From contig JBBRLR010000086.1 of assembly GCA_038231255.1 (NCBI GenBank), forward strand, positions 1 to 19,526: DNA of 19,526 bases, in the 5' to 3' direction. Shown one piece after another: positions 1 through 6,380 of the stretch. Both the position numbers and the translations under genes were made by a program. Position 1 is the first letter of the stretch. The number at the start of each line of letters is the position of its first letter. Origin of the DNA: JALYUS01 sp038231255 (GTDB lineage Bacteria; Chloroflexota; Chloroflexia; Thermomicrobiales; JALYUS01). The notes beneath the pieces were generated by a model. The model ran no database searches and had not been told where the DNA came from. It saw only the letters and a list, made by a program, of their open reading frames with translations.

Positions 1-1058
1 AGTGCCTCCATCCGGGTGTTGAGGCCGATGTACGTGACAGCGAGATTGGCGGCGTAGGTCGGATAGGCATACAGTTTGCCGTTCTTCTTCAGATCGGGCC
101 AGTTCTCCGGCTCCGGGCCATATTGGTCTACTTCGCCGTTGATTAATGCCTGCGTCGCGACATTGGCGTTGCCGTAGATGCGGTAGGTGATCCGGTCAAT
201 GTGCGGACGACCGAGGAAGAACTTGTCGTTCGCGGCGAAGGTCGCGTTCTGGTCCTTCTTCCACTCGACGAGCGTGTACGCCCCCGGCACGACGGTCGGC
301 TTGAGGATTTCCGGGTTCTTGTTCGGGTCGGCCCAATCGAGATTTTCCCAAACATGCTTCGGCAGCACGTATTGAAGGGCGTTCGCGACCTTCTCCTGGC
401 TCGTCGCCAGCACAGTGATGAGTTTCACTTCGAGCGTCTTCGCATCAATGTCTTTCACACTGGCGATGTACGGCGTGTACGACCCGAGGTTCGGCCAACC
501 GTTCGCCTTGTCGCTCGCCTTCGACCAGGTCCACGCGTAATCGGTCGCCGTGATCGGCTTACCGTCGCTGAACTGGAGGTTGTCGCGCAGCGTGAAGGTC
601 AGCGTCGTGTTGTCCGCACTCTTCTGGACGGACGCGGCGGCATACGGCTTCAGTTCCAAACTGTCCTTGTCGTAGCGCATCAACGGCAGGAGGTACATCA
701 GGTCAATGTACGCGCCGGAAGGGGTGTCGGTGTACTTGTACGGGTGGAGCGTCGTCCCCTCAGTCGTCGTGGCGATCTTCAGTTCGCCACCATTGACCGG
801 TGTGCCCGCACTCGTCGCGGCGGTCGGCGCGGTACCCGTTGATGCGCCCGTTCCGCTCGCCGGTGCGGCGGTGGTCGCATTGGCGGCGGTCGTCGCGCCC
901 GCTGTCGGCGCACTTGCCCCGCCGCACGCGGCGAGGAAGGCCGCAATCGCCGACGTGGAAAGCCCCAGCCCGGCCGCCCGGACGATGAACTGGCGGCGAC
1001 TGACCCGCCCCGCCGTCAGTGACCGCAACAAGCGCTGCAATTGCGCATCGCTGGACAT
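1..1058 (-). CDS. ABC transporter solute-binding lipoprotein, family 5 (peptide/nickel type), partial at 3' end
   Basis: This is an extracytoplasmic substrate-binding protein of the SBP_bac_5 class, which captures oligopeptides or similar solutes for an ABC importer. The reading frame is open for 352 codons from ATG at 1058 to the window edge, so the C-terminal part is missing. A GGAGGG ribosome site lies just upstream of the start. The N terminus has a twin-arginine signal (SRRQFIV, near residue 20) followed by a hydrophobic run ending in a lipobox-like LAAC, so the protein is probably Tat-exported and lipid-anchored. A low-complexity Ala/Thr/Gly linker (about residues 45-85) precedes the binding fold. 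There, GGELKIATTTEGTTLHPYKY, LRDNLQFSDGKPITATDYAWTW and VPGAYTLVEW are typical of the family. Permease and ATPase genes are not in view; they could lie to the left. The family is sure but the ligand is unknown. Confidence 0.93.
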   Translation of the reverse strand, partial: MSSDAQLQRLLRSLTAGRVSRRQFIVRAAGLGLSTSAIAAFLAACGGASAPTAGATTAANATTAAPASGTGASTGTAPTAATSAGTPVNGGELKIATTTEGTTLHPYKYTDTPSGAYIDLMYLLPLMRYDKDSLELKPYAAASVQKSADNTTLTFTLRDNLQFSDGKPITATDYAWTWSKASDKANGWPNLGSYTPYIASVKDIDAKTLEVKLITVLATSQEKVANALQYVLPKHVWENLDWADPNKNPEILKPTVVPGAYTLVEWKKDQNATFAANDKFFLGRPHIDRITYRIYGNANVATQALINGEVDQYGPEPENWPDLKKNGKLYAYPTYAANLAVTYIGLNTRMEA

Positions 1059-1121
1059 GCTGCCCTCCGTGATGAGTGTCATCGCCGCACGCAACGACGC
1101 GCGGACTCCCGTGTCGGCTGC

Positions 1122-1150
1122 ACAGTAATCCGCGCGCGAATACCCGTCAA
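1122..1150 (-). promoter_or_regulatory. Predicted sigma70-type promoter of the solute-binding protein gene
   Basis: Read on the minus strand, TTGACG (1150-1145) is separated by 17 bases from TACTGT (1127-1122), about 64 bases before the ATG at 1058. The -35 box is close to consensus and the -10 is weaker. It lies downstream of the guaB-trailing inverted repeat, which fits separate transcription of the transporter gene. Confidence 0.5.
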
Positions 1151-1184
1151 GCACAAGGCCCGCATACGCCCTGCCACATCGTGG

Positions 1185-1273
1185 TAGCGTAGGCTTCAGC
1201 CTGCGTCCCTCCCCGGTAGCGCGCTTTCCAGCCTGCGACAGTGAGAAGGGGCGCAGGCTGAAAGCCTACGCTA
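1185..1273. repeat. Long imperfect inverted repeat between guaB and the transporter gene
   Basis: The left arm 1185-1205 (TAGCGTAGGC TTCAGCCTGCG) is the reverse complement of the right arm 1252-1273, except for one extra T in the right arm. The loop is about 46 bases. A second copy of CAGCCTGCG at 1229-1237 can pair alternatively with the right arm. The element starts 6 bases after the guaB stop codon. No T-run follows on either strand, so it is either a processing or transcription-termination hairpin without a U-tract, or a dispersed REP-like element. Its boundaries are seen directly; its function is inferred. Confidence 0.8.
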
Positions 1274-1279
1274 TCATTT

Positions 1280-2809
1280 TCAGGACGAGGCGCGATAGTT
1301 CGGCGCTTCTTTGGTGATCGCGATGCTGTGCGGGTGGCTTTCGCGCAGCCCGGCGCTGGTGATGCGGTTAAAGTGGGTGTCGCGCTGCATCGCGCGGATG
1401 TCCGCCGCGCCCGCGTAGCCCATCGCCGAGCGGAGGCCGCCGATCAACTGGTAGACGAGCGGGCCGAGCGCGCCCTTGTAGGCGACGCGGCCTTCGATCC
1501 CTTCGGGCACGTATTTGTTGACATTGCCGGAAACGCCCTCCTGGAAATAGCGATCCGACGAGAAGCGGGCCTTCATCGCACCGAGCGATCCCATCCCTCG
1601 GTACTCCTTGAACCGCTCGCCCTGATACAAGACAACCTCGCCCGGCGATTCGTCCAGCCCGGCGAAGAGCGAGCCGAGCATCACGCTGTCCGCACCAGCG
1701 GCAATCGCCTTGGCGACATCGCCGCTGTACTGGATACCGCCATCGGCGATCACGGGGATGTCGTAGGCCGCCGCCGCGCGCATGCAGTTCCAGATCGCCG
1801 TGATCTGCGGCACGCCCGTGCCCGCGACGACGCGCGTCGTGCAGATGCTGCCCGGCCCGATGCCGATCTTGATGCCGTCCGCGCCCGCCTCGATCAGCGC
1901 CTCCGCCGCGCCCGCCGTGGCGATGTTCCCGGCGATCACCGGCACATCCCACGTTTGCTTGATGCGCCGGACGATCCGAATGATGTCAACGTGATGCCCG
2001 TGCGAGGTATCCACGAAAAGGGCGTCAATCTCTCTGGCGACGAGCGCCTCGGCGCGCTCCATCGCACTGTCGCCCGTGCCGACCGCCGCGCCGACGCGCA
2101 ACCGCCCCTTGCTGTCTTTCGAGGCATTCGGGAACTGGATACGCTTCTGGATATCCTTGACGGTGATCAAACCCTTGAGACGGAACTGATCGTCCACGAC
2201 GGGCAGTTTCTCGATCTTGTTGTGGTAGAGGATCGCCTTCGCCTGTTCGAGCGTCGTGCCGACCGGGACGGTGACGAGGTTTTCTTTGGTCATCCGCTCG
2301 CGGATCGGCTGGTCGACATTCTCCTCGAAGCGCAGGTCGCGGTTGGTGAGGATGCCGACGAGTTTGCCTTGCGCGTCGGTGATCGGCACGCCGGAGATGT
2401 GATAGCGCTCCATCATCGCCTTCGCGTCCCGCACGCGGTCGTCCGGGCCGAGCGTGACGGGTTCGACGATCATACCGGACTCGCTGCGCTTGACTTTGTC
2501 CACCTCGTCCACCTGCGCGTCAATCGGCAGGTTGCGATGGATGACGCCGATGCCGCCTTCGCGCGCGAGGGCGATGGCGAGCCGCGCTTCCGTGACGGTA
2601 TCCATTGCGGCGGAAAGGAGCGGGATCGAGAGGGTGATGTCGCGCGTCAGCCGGGTGGCAGTGCTGACATCTTTCGGCATCACTTCAGAAGCGGCGGGTT
2701 CGATCAGCACATCATCGAAGGTCAACGCTTCGGGGCCGAATTTGGCGGCGAATGCCGCGTCGGATGGGGACGGATCGGGGCTGCTCAGATACTTTTCGAC
2801 CGTCTGCAT
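1280..2809 (-). CDS. guaB: Inosine-5'-monophosphate dehydrogenase
   Basis: The enzyme oxidises IMP to XMP with NAD+, the committed step of guanine nucleotide synthesis in the cytosol. The 509-residue product has the full family layout. TFDDVLI lies near residues 30-36, and a paired CBS-domain insert spans about 114-231. The phosphate and catalytic loop GIGPGSICTTR (316-326) carries the nucleophilic Cys323, followed by GGIQYSGDV, the flap GMGSLGAM and the mobile EGIEGRVAYKG element with its Arg (about 436-446). An in-frame ATG exists at 2911, but it lies upstream of the predicted promoter. The start at 2809 has an AGGAGG site 10 bases before it and matches the usual N terminus, so it is preferred. 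The gene has its own promoter and is followed by an inverted repeat. Confidence 0.97.
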   Translation of the reverse strand: MQTVEKYLSSPDPSPSDAAFAAKFGPEALTFDDVLIEPAASEVMPKDVSTATRLTRDITLSIPLLSAAMDTVTEARLAIALAREGGIGVIHRNLPIDAQVDEVDKVKRSESGMIVEPVTLGPDDRVRDAKAMMERYHISGVPITDAQGKLVGILTNRDLRFEENVDQPIRERMTKENLVTVPVGTTLEQAKAILYHNKIEKLPVVDDQFRLKGLITVKDIQKRIQFPNASKDSKGRLRVGAAVGTGDSAMERAEALVAREIDALFVDTSHGHHVDIIRIVRRIKQTWDVPVIAGNIATAGAAEALIEAGADGIKIGIGPGSICTTRVVAGTGVPQITAIWNCMRAAAAYDIPVIADGGIQYSGDVAKAIAAGADSVMLGSLFAGLDESPGEVVLYQGERFKEYRGMGSLGAMKARFSSDRYFQEGVSGNVNKYVPEGIEGRVAYKGALGPLVYQLIGGLRSAMGYAGAADIRAMQRDTHFNRITSAGLRESHPHSIAITKEAPNYRASS

Positions 2810-2839
2810 CGGGCGCTCGCCTCCTCGTTGATACGGAAG

Positions 2840-2866
2840 ACGGACAGCGACGCGCGCACTGTCCGT
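2840..2866 (-). promoter_or_regulatory. Hairpin in the guaB leader
   Basis: The arms ACGGACAG (2840-2847) and CTGTCCGT (2859-2866) form a perfect 8-bp stem with an 11-base GC-rich loop. With the predicted promoter at 2877-2905, the hairpin would occupy about +5 to +31 of the transcript, ahead of the AGGAGG site at 2822-2827. It could be an mRNA-stabilising 5' stem or a repressor operator. It does not resemble a known purine riboswitch, being far too short. Confidence 0.5.
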
Positions 2867-2876
2867 ACGATAGTCA

Positions 2877-2905
2877 AGTATCGCATGGGAAGGGTGCGGG
2901 GTCAA
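2877..2905 (-). promoter_or_regulatory. guaB: Predicted sigma70-type promoter of guaB
   Basis: On the minus strand TTGACC (2905-2900) is followed after exactly 17 bases by GATACT (2882-2877). Transcription would begin near 2870, about 60 bases before the ATG at 2809. The same box pair and spacing recur at both tRNA promoters in this window, which supports the call. Confidence 0.8.
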
Positions 2906-2939
2906 CGCCAAGAGCGACGAGCGATGAAGAAAGCGCAGA

Positions 2940-3016
2940 TGGTGGGCGATGCAGGGTTCGAACCTGCGACATCCACGGTGTAAACGTGGCGCTCTGACCA
3001 GCTGAGCTAATCGCCC
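2940..3016 (-). tRNA. tRNA-Val (anticodon UAC)
   Basis: The cloverleaf is complete on the minus strand. The acceptor GGGCGAT pairs with ATCGCCC, the D-arm is GCTC/GAGC, and the anticodon stem CCACG/CGTGG encloses the loop TTTACAC (anticodon TAC). The T-arm is GCAGG-TTCGAAC-CCTGC. The discriminator A and CCA end are encoded (2940-2943). It is 23 bases downstream of tRNA-Leu and is probably cotranscribed with it. Confidence 0.97.
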
Positions 3017-3039
3017 AAAAGGGGGATGAGAAAGAGAGG

Positions 3040-3127
3040 TGGTGCGCGAGAAGGGACTTGAACCCTTACCCCGTTAACCGGGACCAGGCCCTCAACCTGG
3101 CGCGTCTGCCTATTCCGCCACCCGCGC
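3040..3127 (-). tRNA. tRNA-Leu (anticodon GAG)
   Basis: This is a class II tRNA on the minus strand. The acceptor GCGCGGG pairs with CTCGCGC (one G-U). The anticodon stem CCAGG/CCTGG encloses TTGAGGG (anticodon GAG). A long variable arm built around CCCGGTTAACGGGG separates it from the T-arm AGGG-TTCAAGT-CCCT. CCA is encoded at 3040-3042. It is the first gene of the minus-strand tRNA unit. Confidence 0.96.
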
Positions 3128-3143
3128 ACGAGGGTGCGCAGTG

Positions 3144-3172
3144 AGTATCGCATTGCCTCGCGCATGTGTCAA
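3144..3172 (-). promoter_or_regulatory. Predicted promoter of the tRNA-Leu/tRNA-Val unit
   Basis: The minus strand shows a perfect -35 TTGACA (3172-3167), a 17-base spacer and GATACT (3149-3144). This places the start site near 3137, about 10 bases before the tRNA-Leu gene. Confidence 0.85.
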
Positions 3173-3207
3173 GGATCATCGAACACTGACAATCGTACGC
3201 TGACGGC

Positions 3208-3236
3208 TTGACCGACGCAGGCAGGTCGCCTATACT
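3208..3236 (+). promoter_or_regulatory. Predicted promoter of the Thr-Tyr-Thr tRNA unit
   Basis: TTGACC (3208-3213), a 17-base spacer and TATACT (3231-3236) lie about 35 bases before the first plus-strand tRNA. The box is back to back with the minus-strand tRNA promoter; the two -35 hexamers are only 35 bases apart. Confidence 0.85.
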
Positions 3237-3271
3237 CAACTGCGCGGCCGGAAGGCCGACGGGAGGGACGT

Positions 3272-3346
3272 GCCGACGTAGCTCAATGGTAGAGCAACAG
3301 TTTTGTAAACTGTAGGTTGCCGGTTCGAGTCCGGCCGTCGGCTCCA
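3272..3346 (+). tRNA. tRNA-Thr (anticodon UGU)
   Basis: The acceptor GCCGACG pairs with CGTCGGC. The D-arm is GCTC/GAGC, the anticodon stem ACAGT/ACTGT encloses TTTGTAA (anticodon TGT), and the T-arm is GCCGG-TTCGAGT-CCGGC. Discriminator T and CCA are encoded. It is the first gene of the plus-strand tRNA unit. Confidence 0.97.
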
Positions 3347-3362
3347 TCGCATGAGAAACACT

Positions 3363-3446
3363 GGGCAGGTACCAGAGCGGCCAAATGGGACTGGCTGTAA
3401 ACCAGTTGGGAAACCTACGGGGGTTCGAATCCCTCCCTGCCCACCA
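3363..3446 (+). tRNA. tRNA-Tyr (anticodon GUA)
   Basis: This is a class II tRNA with a long variable arm. The acceptor GGGCAGG pairs with CCTGCCC, and the anticodon stem ACTGG/CCAGT encloses CTGTAAA (anticodon GTA). The T-loop is TTCGAAT. Discriminator A and CCA are encoded. It lies 16 bases after tRNA-Thr(UGU). Confidence 0.97.
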
Positions 3447-3456
3447 CGTTATATCG

Positions 3457-3532
<76 letters not shown>

Positions 3533-3559
3533 CTCCTTCCATTGCAAAGCGCCCGACGA

Positions 3560-3590
3560 CCGCCCGATCTATTCGGGCGGTTTTCCGTTT
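3560..3590 (+). terminator. Intrinsic terminator of the plus-strand tRNA unit
   Basis: The perfect 8-bp GC-rich stem CCGCCCGA (3560-3567) / TCGGGCGG (3573-3580) has a 5-base loop. It is followed directly by TTTT and a pyrimidine-rich TTTTCCGTTTCTC stretch. It sits 27 bases after the last tRNA. Confidence 0.88.
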
Positions 3591-3752
3591 CTCGCGCAGT
3601 ATAAATGAACATTGCTCCCTCGGCGGCGCCATCACTGCGCGGCAATCCCAGCAAAGAACCCGGAGCATGTGGCGAACGTTCCACCCGCAATCGGCCGACC
3701 CCGTATCTATGCTGCTGCGTTCGCGAGAGCGGAGCGACGGAAATGGAACACG

Positions 3753-4256
3753 ATGGCGAGCGCACCCCCGCACACATCCGAGCCGCCCGCCCGCCATCCC
3801 GACGAGACGCGCGTCGTGCTGATTATCCTCGTGGATCGGCGCGGCTACATCCTTCTGCACCATCGCAATGGCGACGCGACGGCCTACCCGAACCGGTGGG
3901 GGCTTGTTGGCGGGGTTTTCCGGGCGGACGAGACGCCCGATGCGGCGGCGCGGTGGAAGGTTGCCGAGGAGGCAGGACTGAGCCTGCCCCACCCGCTCGA
4001 ACTCTTCACGCGGCAGATTGGGCCGCCCTATGGCGCGGAGCGCGGGCGCGTGGAGCGGTTCGTGTATGCGACGGCCACCGACGCGCGGCAGGAGGAGATC
4101 AGGGGCGGCATGGGGCGTGCCCTGACCTTTATGGCGCCGGGGGCGGCGCTGACGCTCGATCTCATCCCGTCAGTGCGCGATGTCATCGGCGCGTTCCTAG
4201 CCTCATCGGCGTACGAGCGGATCGTCACCGCGCATCCGGGGCGAGTGGACAAATAG
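3753..4256 (+). CDS. Nudix hydrolase-like protein with a degenerate Nudix box
   Basis: The 167-residue protein has the Nudix fold signature, associated with hydrolysis of nucleoside diphosphate-linked compounds. ETRVVLIILVDRRGYILLHHR opens the fold (about residues 18-39), and NRWGLVGGVF leads into the box. The expected G-x5-E-x7-RE-U-x-EE-x-G-U reads here G-VFRAD-E-TPDAAAR-WKVAEEAGL. The EE pair is kept but the preceding RE is replaced by WK. Mg-binding chemistry may thus be altered or lost. The start at 3753 precedes the fold closely and has a weak purine-rich GGAAATGGAA upstream; a longer frame back to 3612 exists but is not family-like. A TATAAA sits at 3600-3605 without a convincing -35 box. 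The gene converges on the sugar dehydrogenase gene. The substrate is unknown. Confidence 0.8.
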   Translation: MASAPPHTSEPPARHPDETRVVLIILVDRRGYILLHHRNGDATAYPNRWGLVGGVFRADETPDAAARWKVAEEAGLSLPHPLELFTRQIGPPYGAERGRVERFVYATATDARQEEIRGGMGRALTFMAPGAALTLDLIPSVRDVIGAFLASSAYERIVTAHPGRVDK

Positions 4257-4316
4257 CGCAACCCCACCGACACACTCGCGACCGTCCGCGCTGAACGGAA
4301 GGACTACGGCGCGTCA

Positions 4317-5471
4317 TTATCCGGTCGCCGTGATACGGTAGACCTGTCCCGCAAGGTCGTCGGTCACATACAGCGCGCCGTCGCCACCGACCGTCACGCC
4401 GACGGGCCTGCCCCAGACGCGGCCCGGACTGTCCACGCTCCCCGTCAGCCAGCCGGATGCGAAATCCTCCGGCTGCCCCGCCGTGCCATCCGCGAACGGC
4501 ACGCGCACCACCTTGTAGCCCGTCTTCGCCGAGCGATTCCACGATCCGTGATAGGCGATGTAGATGCTGTCCTTGTATTCTTGTGGCGCAGCAAACCGGT
4601 CGCCGAACGCGATACCGAGCGCGGCGGAATGTGCCGGGAGGGCCACCTCCGCCGGTACCGCGCTCGCGCATCGCGACGGGTCGCCGTACTCCGGGTTGGG
4701 CGTCGTGCCGTTGTAGCAGAAAGGCCAGCCGTTGAAGCTGCCGTCCCGCACGATGCGCACTTCGTCGGGCGGGATGTTATCGCCGATGCTGTCACGCCCG
4801 TTGACCGTCGCCCAGATCGTATTTGTGCCCGGCTGCCAGGTGAAACCGACCGCGTTGCGCAGCCCCGTCGCGAACAGCCGGCCGTTCGTGCCATCCGGAT
4901 CGTAGACGCTGATCGCGGCACGGCGATCGTCCTTTTCGTTGCAGACATTGCACGACGAACCGATAGCGACATACATCTTGCCGTCAGGGCCAAAGGCGAC
5001 CGTGCGCGTCCAATGATCGGTCGGGGGCGGCAGGTTCGGGACGATGACCTGTTCATCACCCTGCGGCTGCATCGCGTTATTCGGCGCGGAAAACCGCGAC
5101 ACCTGATTCGTCTCGCCGACGTAGATCCAATCCTCATAGAACGCGATGCTCGACGGCAGATTGAGGCCGCTGGCGAAGACGACCACATCGTCCGCTGCGC
5201 CATCGTGGTTCGCGTCGGGCAGGGCGAGGATGCGGCCATTCGCGTCCGCAACGAAGAGCATGCCATCCGACGGCCGCACCGCCATGAAGCGGGCCTGACC
5301 GACACCGGACGCGTACACACCGATGTCGAATCCCGCCGGGAGCGTGACCGTGCCGCTGGGGAGATCGCGCGCCTCGGTACTGGCCGATGACGCCTTTCCC
5401 GCAGTGGACATGCCGAACCCGAGCGGAAGGCAGACGAGCAAGAGCGCGACACCGACGAGACGAGAGCGCAT
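4317..5471 (-). CDS. Secreted PQQ-dependent sugar dehydrogenase-like (GSDH/sorbosone dehydrogenase) beta-propeller protein
   Basis: The 384-residue protein belongs to the soluble glucose/sorbosone dehydrogenase family, which oxidises aldoses or similar substrates with PQQ outside the cytoplasm. A signal peptide (MRSRLVGVALLLVCLPLG, cleavage near residue 30) is followed by propeller repeats of the type GMLFVADANGRILAL. The catalytic-site segment HWTRTVAFGPDGKMYVAIG starts at His153. GLRNAVGF (Arg205), NGRDSIGDNIPPDE, HSAALGIAF and YHGSWNRS follow. Cys174/Cys177 and Cys252/Cys268 could form disulfides. The start at 5471 is chosen over upstream ATGs because a GGAGGG site precedes it and the signal peptide begins there. 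No PQQ synthesis genes are visible. Some family members act on unknown substrates, so glucose specificity is not implied. Confidence 0.9.
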   Translation of the reverse strand: MRSRLVGVALLLVCLPLGFGMSTAGKASSASTEARDLPSGTVTLPAGFDIGVYASGVGQARFMAVRPSDGMLFVADANGRILALPDANHDGAADDVVVFASGLNLPSSIAFYEDWIYVGETNQVSRFSAPNNAMQPQGDEQVIVPNLPPPTDHWTRTVAFGPDGKMYVAIGSSCNVCNEKDDRRAAISVYDPDGTNGRLFATGLRNAVGFTWQPGTNTIWATVNGRDSIGDNIPPDEVRIVRDGSFNGWPFCYNGTTPNPEYGDPSRCASAVPAEVALPAHSAALGIAFGDRFAAPQEYKDSIYIAYHGSWNRSAKTGYKVVRVPFADGTAGQPEDFASGWLTGSVDSPGRVWGRPVGVTVGGDGALYVTDDLAGQVYRITATG

Positions 5472-5621
5472 AGAAACCCTCCGATGCAATGAGACCACAC
5501 CCCAGGACATAGTACACACTTCATCGCTTGCGTGTCTCACTCGCCCGGAAACCAATACGTGCCGCCCGGTTGATCGCGAGCGGCACTGCCGTGGCATTTA
5601 TTCCATCGTTTCCACTCCGCC

Positions 5622-6134
5622 TCACGCCACGCGGAAAGCCGGGGCGCCCGTGGCTGTGCAGTAGTATCCGTTCGCCGTCTGCGTCACCTGACCATTCACG
5701 CAGTTCGAGTTCGTGTCCGTGTACTGTCGCGAAGCGGAAACGGCGGCGTACGCCGAGATGCCCGAATAGCCGTAGGAGTTCGCGCTCACGTAGCTCGGCG
5801 CGACGTACGCGTTGGCGTAGGCCGGGGCGTAATCGGGATAGACGGGGTGGATGCGTTGCCCGGTAGCGGCGTTGACATCAATCAGGTTGCCACTCGTGTC
5901 GGTAACGACGGAGACCTCGCCGTAGCGCGGATCGAAGTAGGTGCTCACCACCGCGTTCGCCGGATAGGCGGATTGCGCACCGACCGCCATCGCGGGCAGG
6001 AGGCCGAGAATAACCAGGGCAACGCCTGCGGCGACGATCAGCAGCCGACGGCGAGCCGGGCGGCGCGTGGCCCGATCCGCGCGAGATGCGACCAGCATCG
6101 GGAAGGGGCGAATCTTGATGCGCGATGAAAACAT
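5622..6134 (-). CDS. Small secreted or membrane-anchored Tyr/Ala-rich protein of unknown function
   Basis: I do not recognise this 170-residue protein. It has a basic N terminus with an Arg run (residues 18-30), then one hydrophobic segment (about 31-52) ending in AMAVGAQSA. That segment could be a cleavable signal or an anchor. The mature part begins with YPANAVVSTYFDPRYGEVSV and a TSGNLIDVNAATGQRIHPVY stretch. A Tyr-rich low-complexity zone follows (about 99-138, with repeated AYANAY, PSYVSANSYGYSG, SAYAAVSASRQY). The tail holds two Cys, NC145VNGQ and YYC159, which could be bridged. The start at 6134 has GGAGG six bases upstream; the longer frame to 6530 runs under the divergent gene and is rejected. 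It lies 150 bases upstream of the sugar dehydrogenase on the same strand. Confidence 0.75.
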   Translation of the reverse strand: MFSSRIKIRPFPMLVASRADRATRRPARRRLLIVAAGVALVILGLLPAMAVGAQSAYPANAVVSTYFDPRYGEVSVVTDTSGNLIDVNAATGQRIHPVYPDYAPAYANAYVAPSYVSANSYGYSGISAYAAVSASRQYTDTNSNCVNGQVTQTANGYYCTATGAPAFRVA

Positions 6135-6171
6135 GGGAATCCTCCGAATCATGAATGAGACCTGTGTGAGC

Positions 6172-6198
6172 AGTGTGCCGGGCCACTCCCGGTACACT
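6172..6198. promoter_or_regulatory. Inverted repeat in the divergent intergenic region
   Basis: AGTGTGCCGGG (6172-6182) and CCCGGTACACT (6188-6198) match over 10 of 11 positions, the odd one being a G-T pair, around a 5-base centre. It lies 37 bases before the start of the minus-strand Tyr-rich protein and about 180 bases before the monooxygenase gene. It could be an operator for a dimeric regulator or a 5'-leader hairpin. No regulator gene is adjacent. Confidence 0.45.
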
Positions 6199-6380
6199 CT
6201 CACGATACGGCGCACCGATGAGAGGACACGATCACGCAAATGAGGAAATGGTGAGAGACGCGCGATGCCGCTTGCGGCACTACCGGAAACATTGACAAGG
6301 CATGGGGAGACGTAGTATTCGCTGCGTGCGGGAGCAATCGTGACAAAGGTGGTGGCGAACTCCAAGGAAGGTACCGGAAC

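Noticed and set aside
2840..2866. Purine or PreQ1-type riboswitch in the guaB leader
   Set aside because: The leader is only about 60 bases and contains one simple hairpin; no conserved aptamer core is recognisable.
1328..2983. Long plus-strand open frame (551 codons) opposite guaB
   Set aside because: It is the antisense shadow of guaB, a sure gene; its Arg/Asp/Ala-rich product has no fold-like features, and it would read through the tRNA-Val gene.
3605..4294. Alternative plus-strand frame overlapping the Nudix gene
   Set aside because: The Nudix motifs are in the other frame; this one is Arg/Ala-rich without domains.
6292..6320. Possible promoter TTGACA (6292-6297) before the monooxygenase gene
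   Set aside because: The -35 is perfect, but at 17 bases the -10 would be GTATTC, and TAGTAT needs a 15-base spacer; too weak beside the other promoters to annotate.
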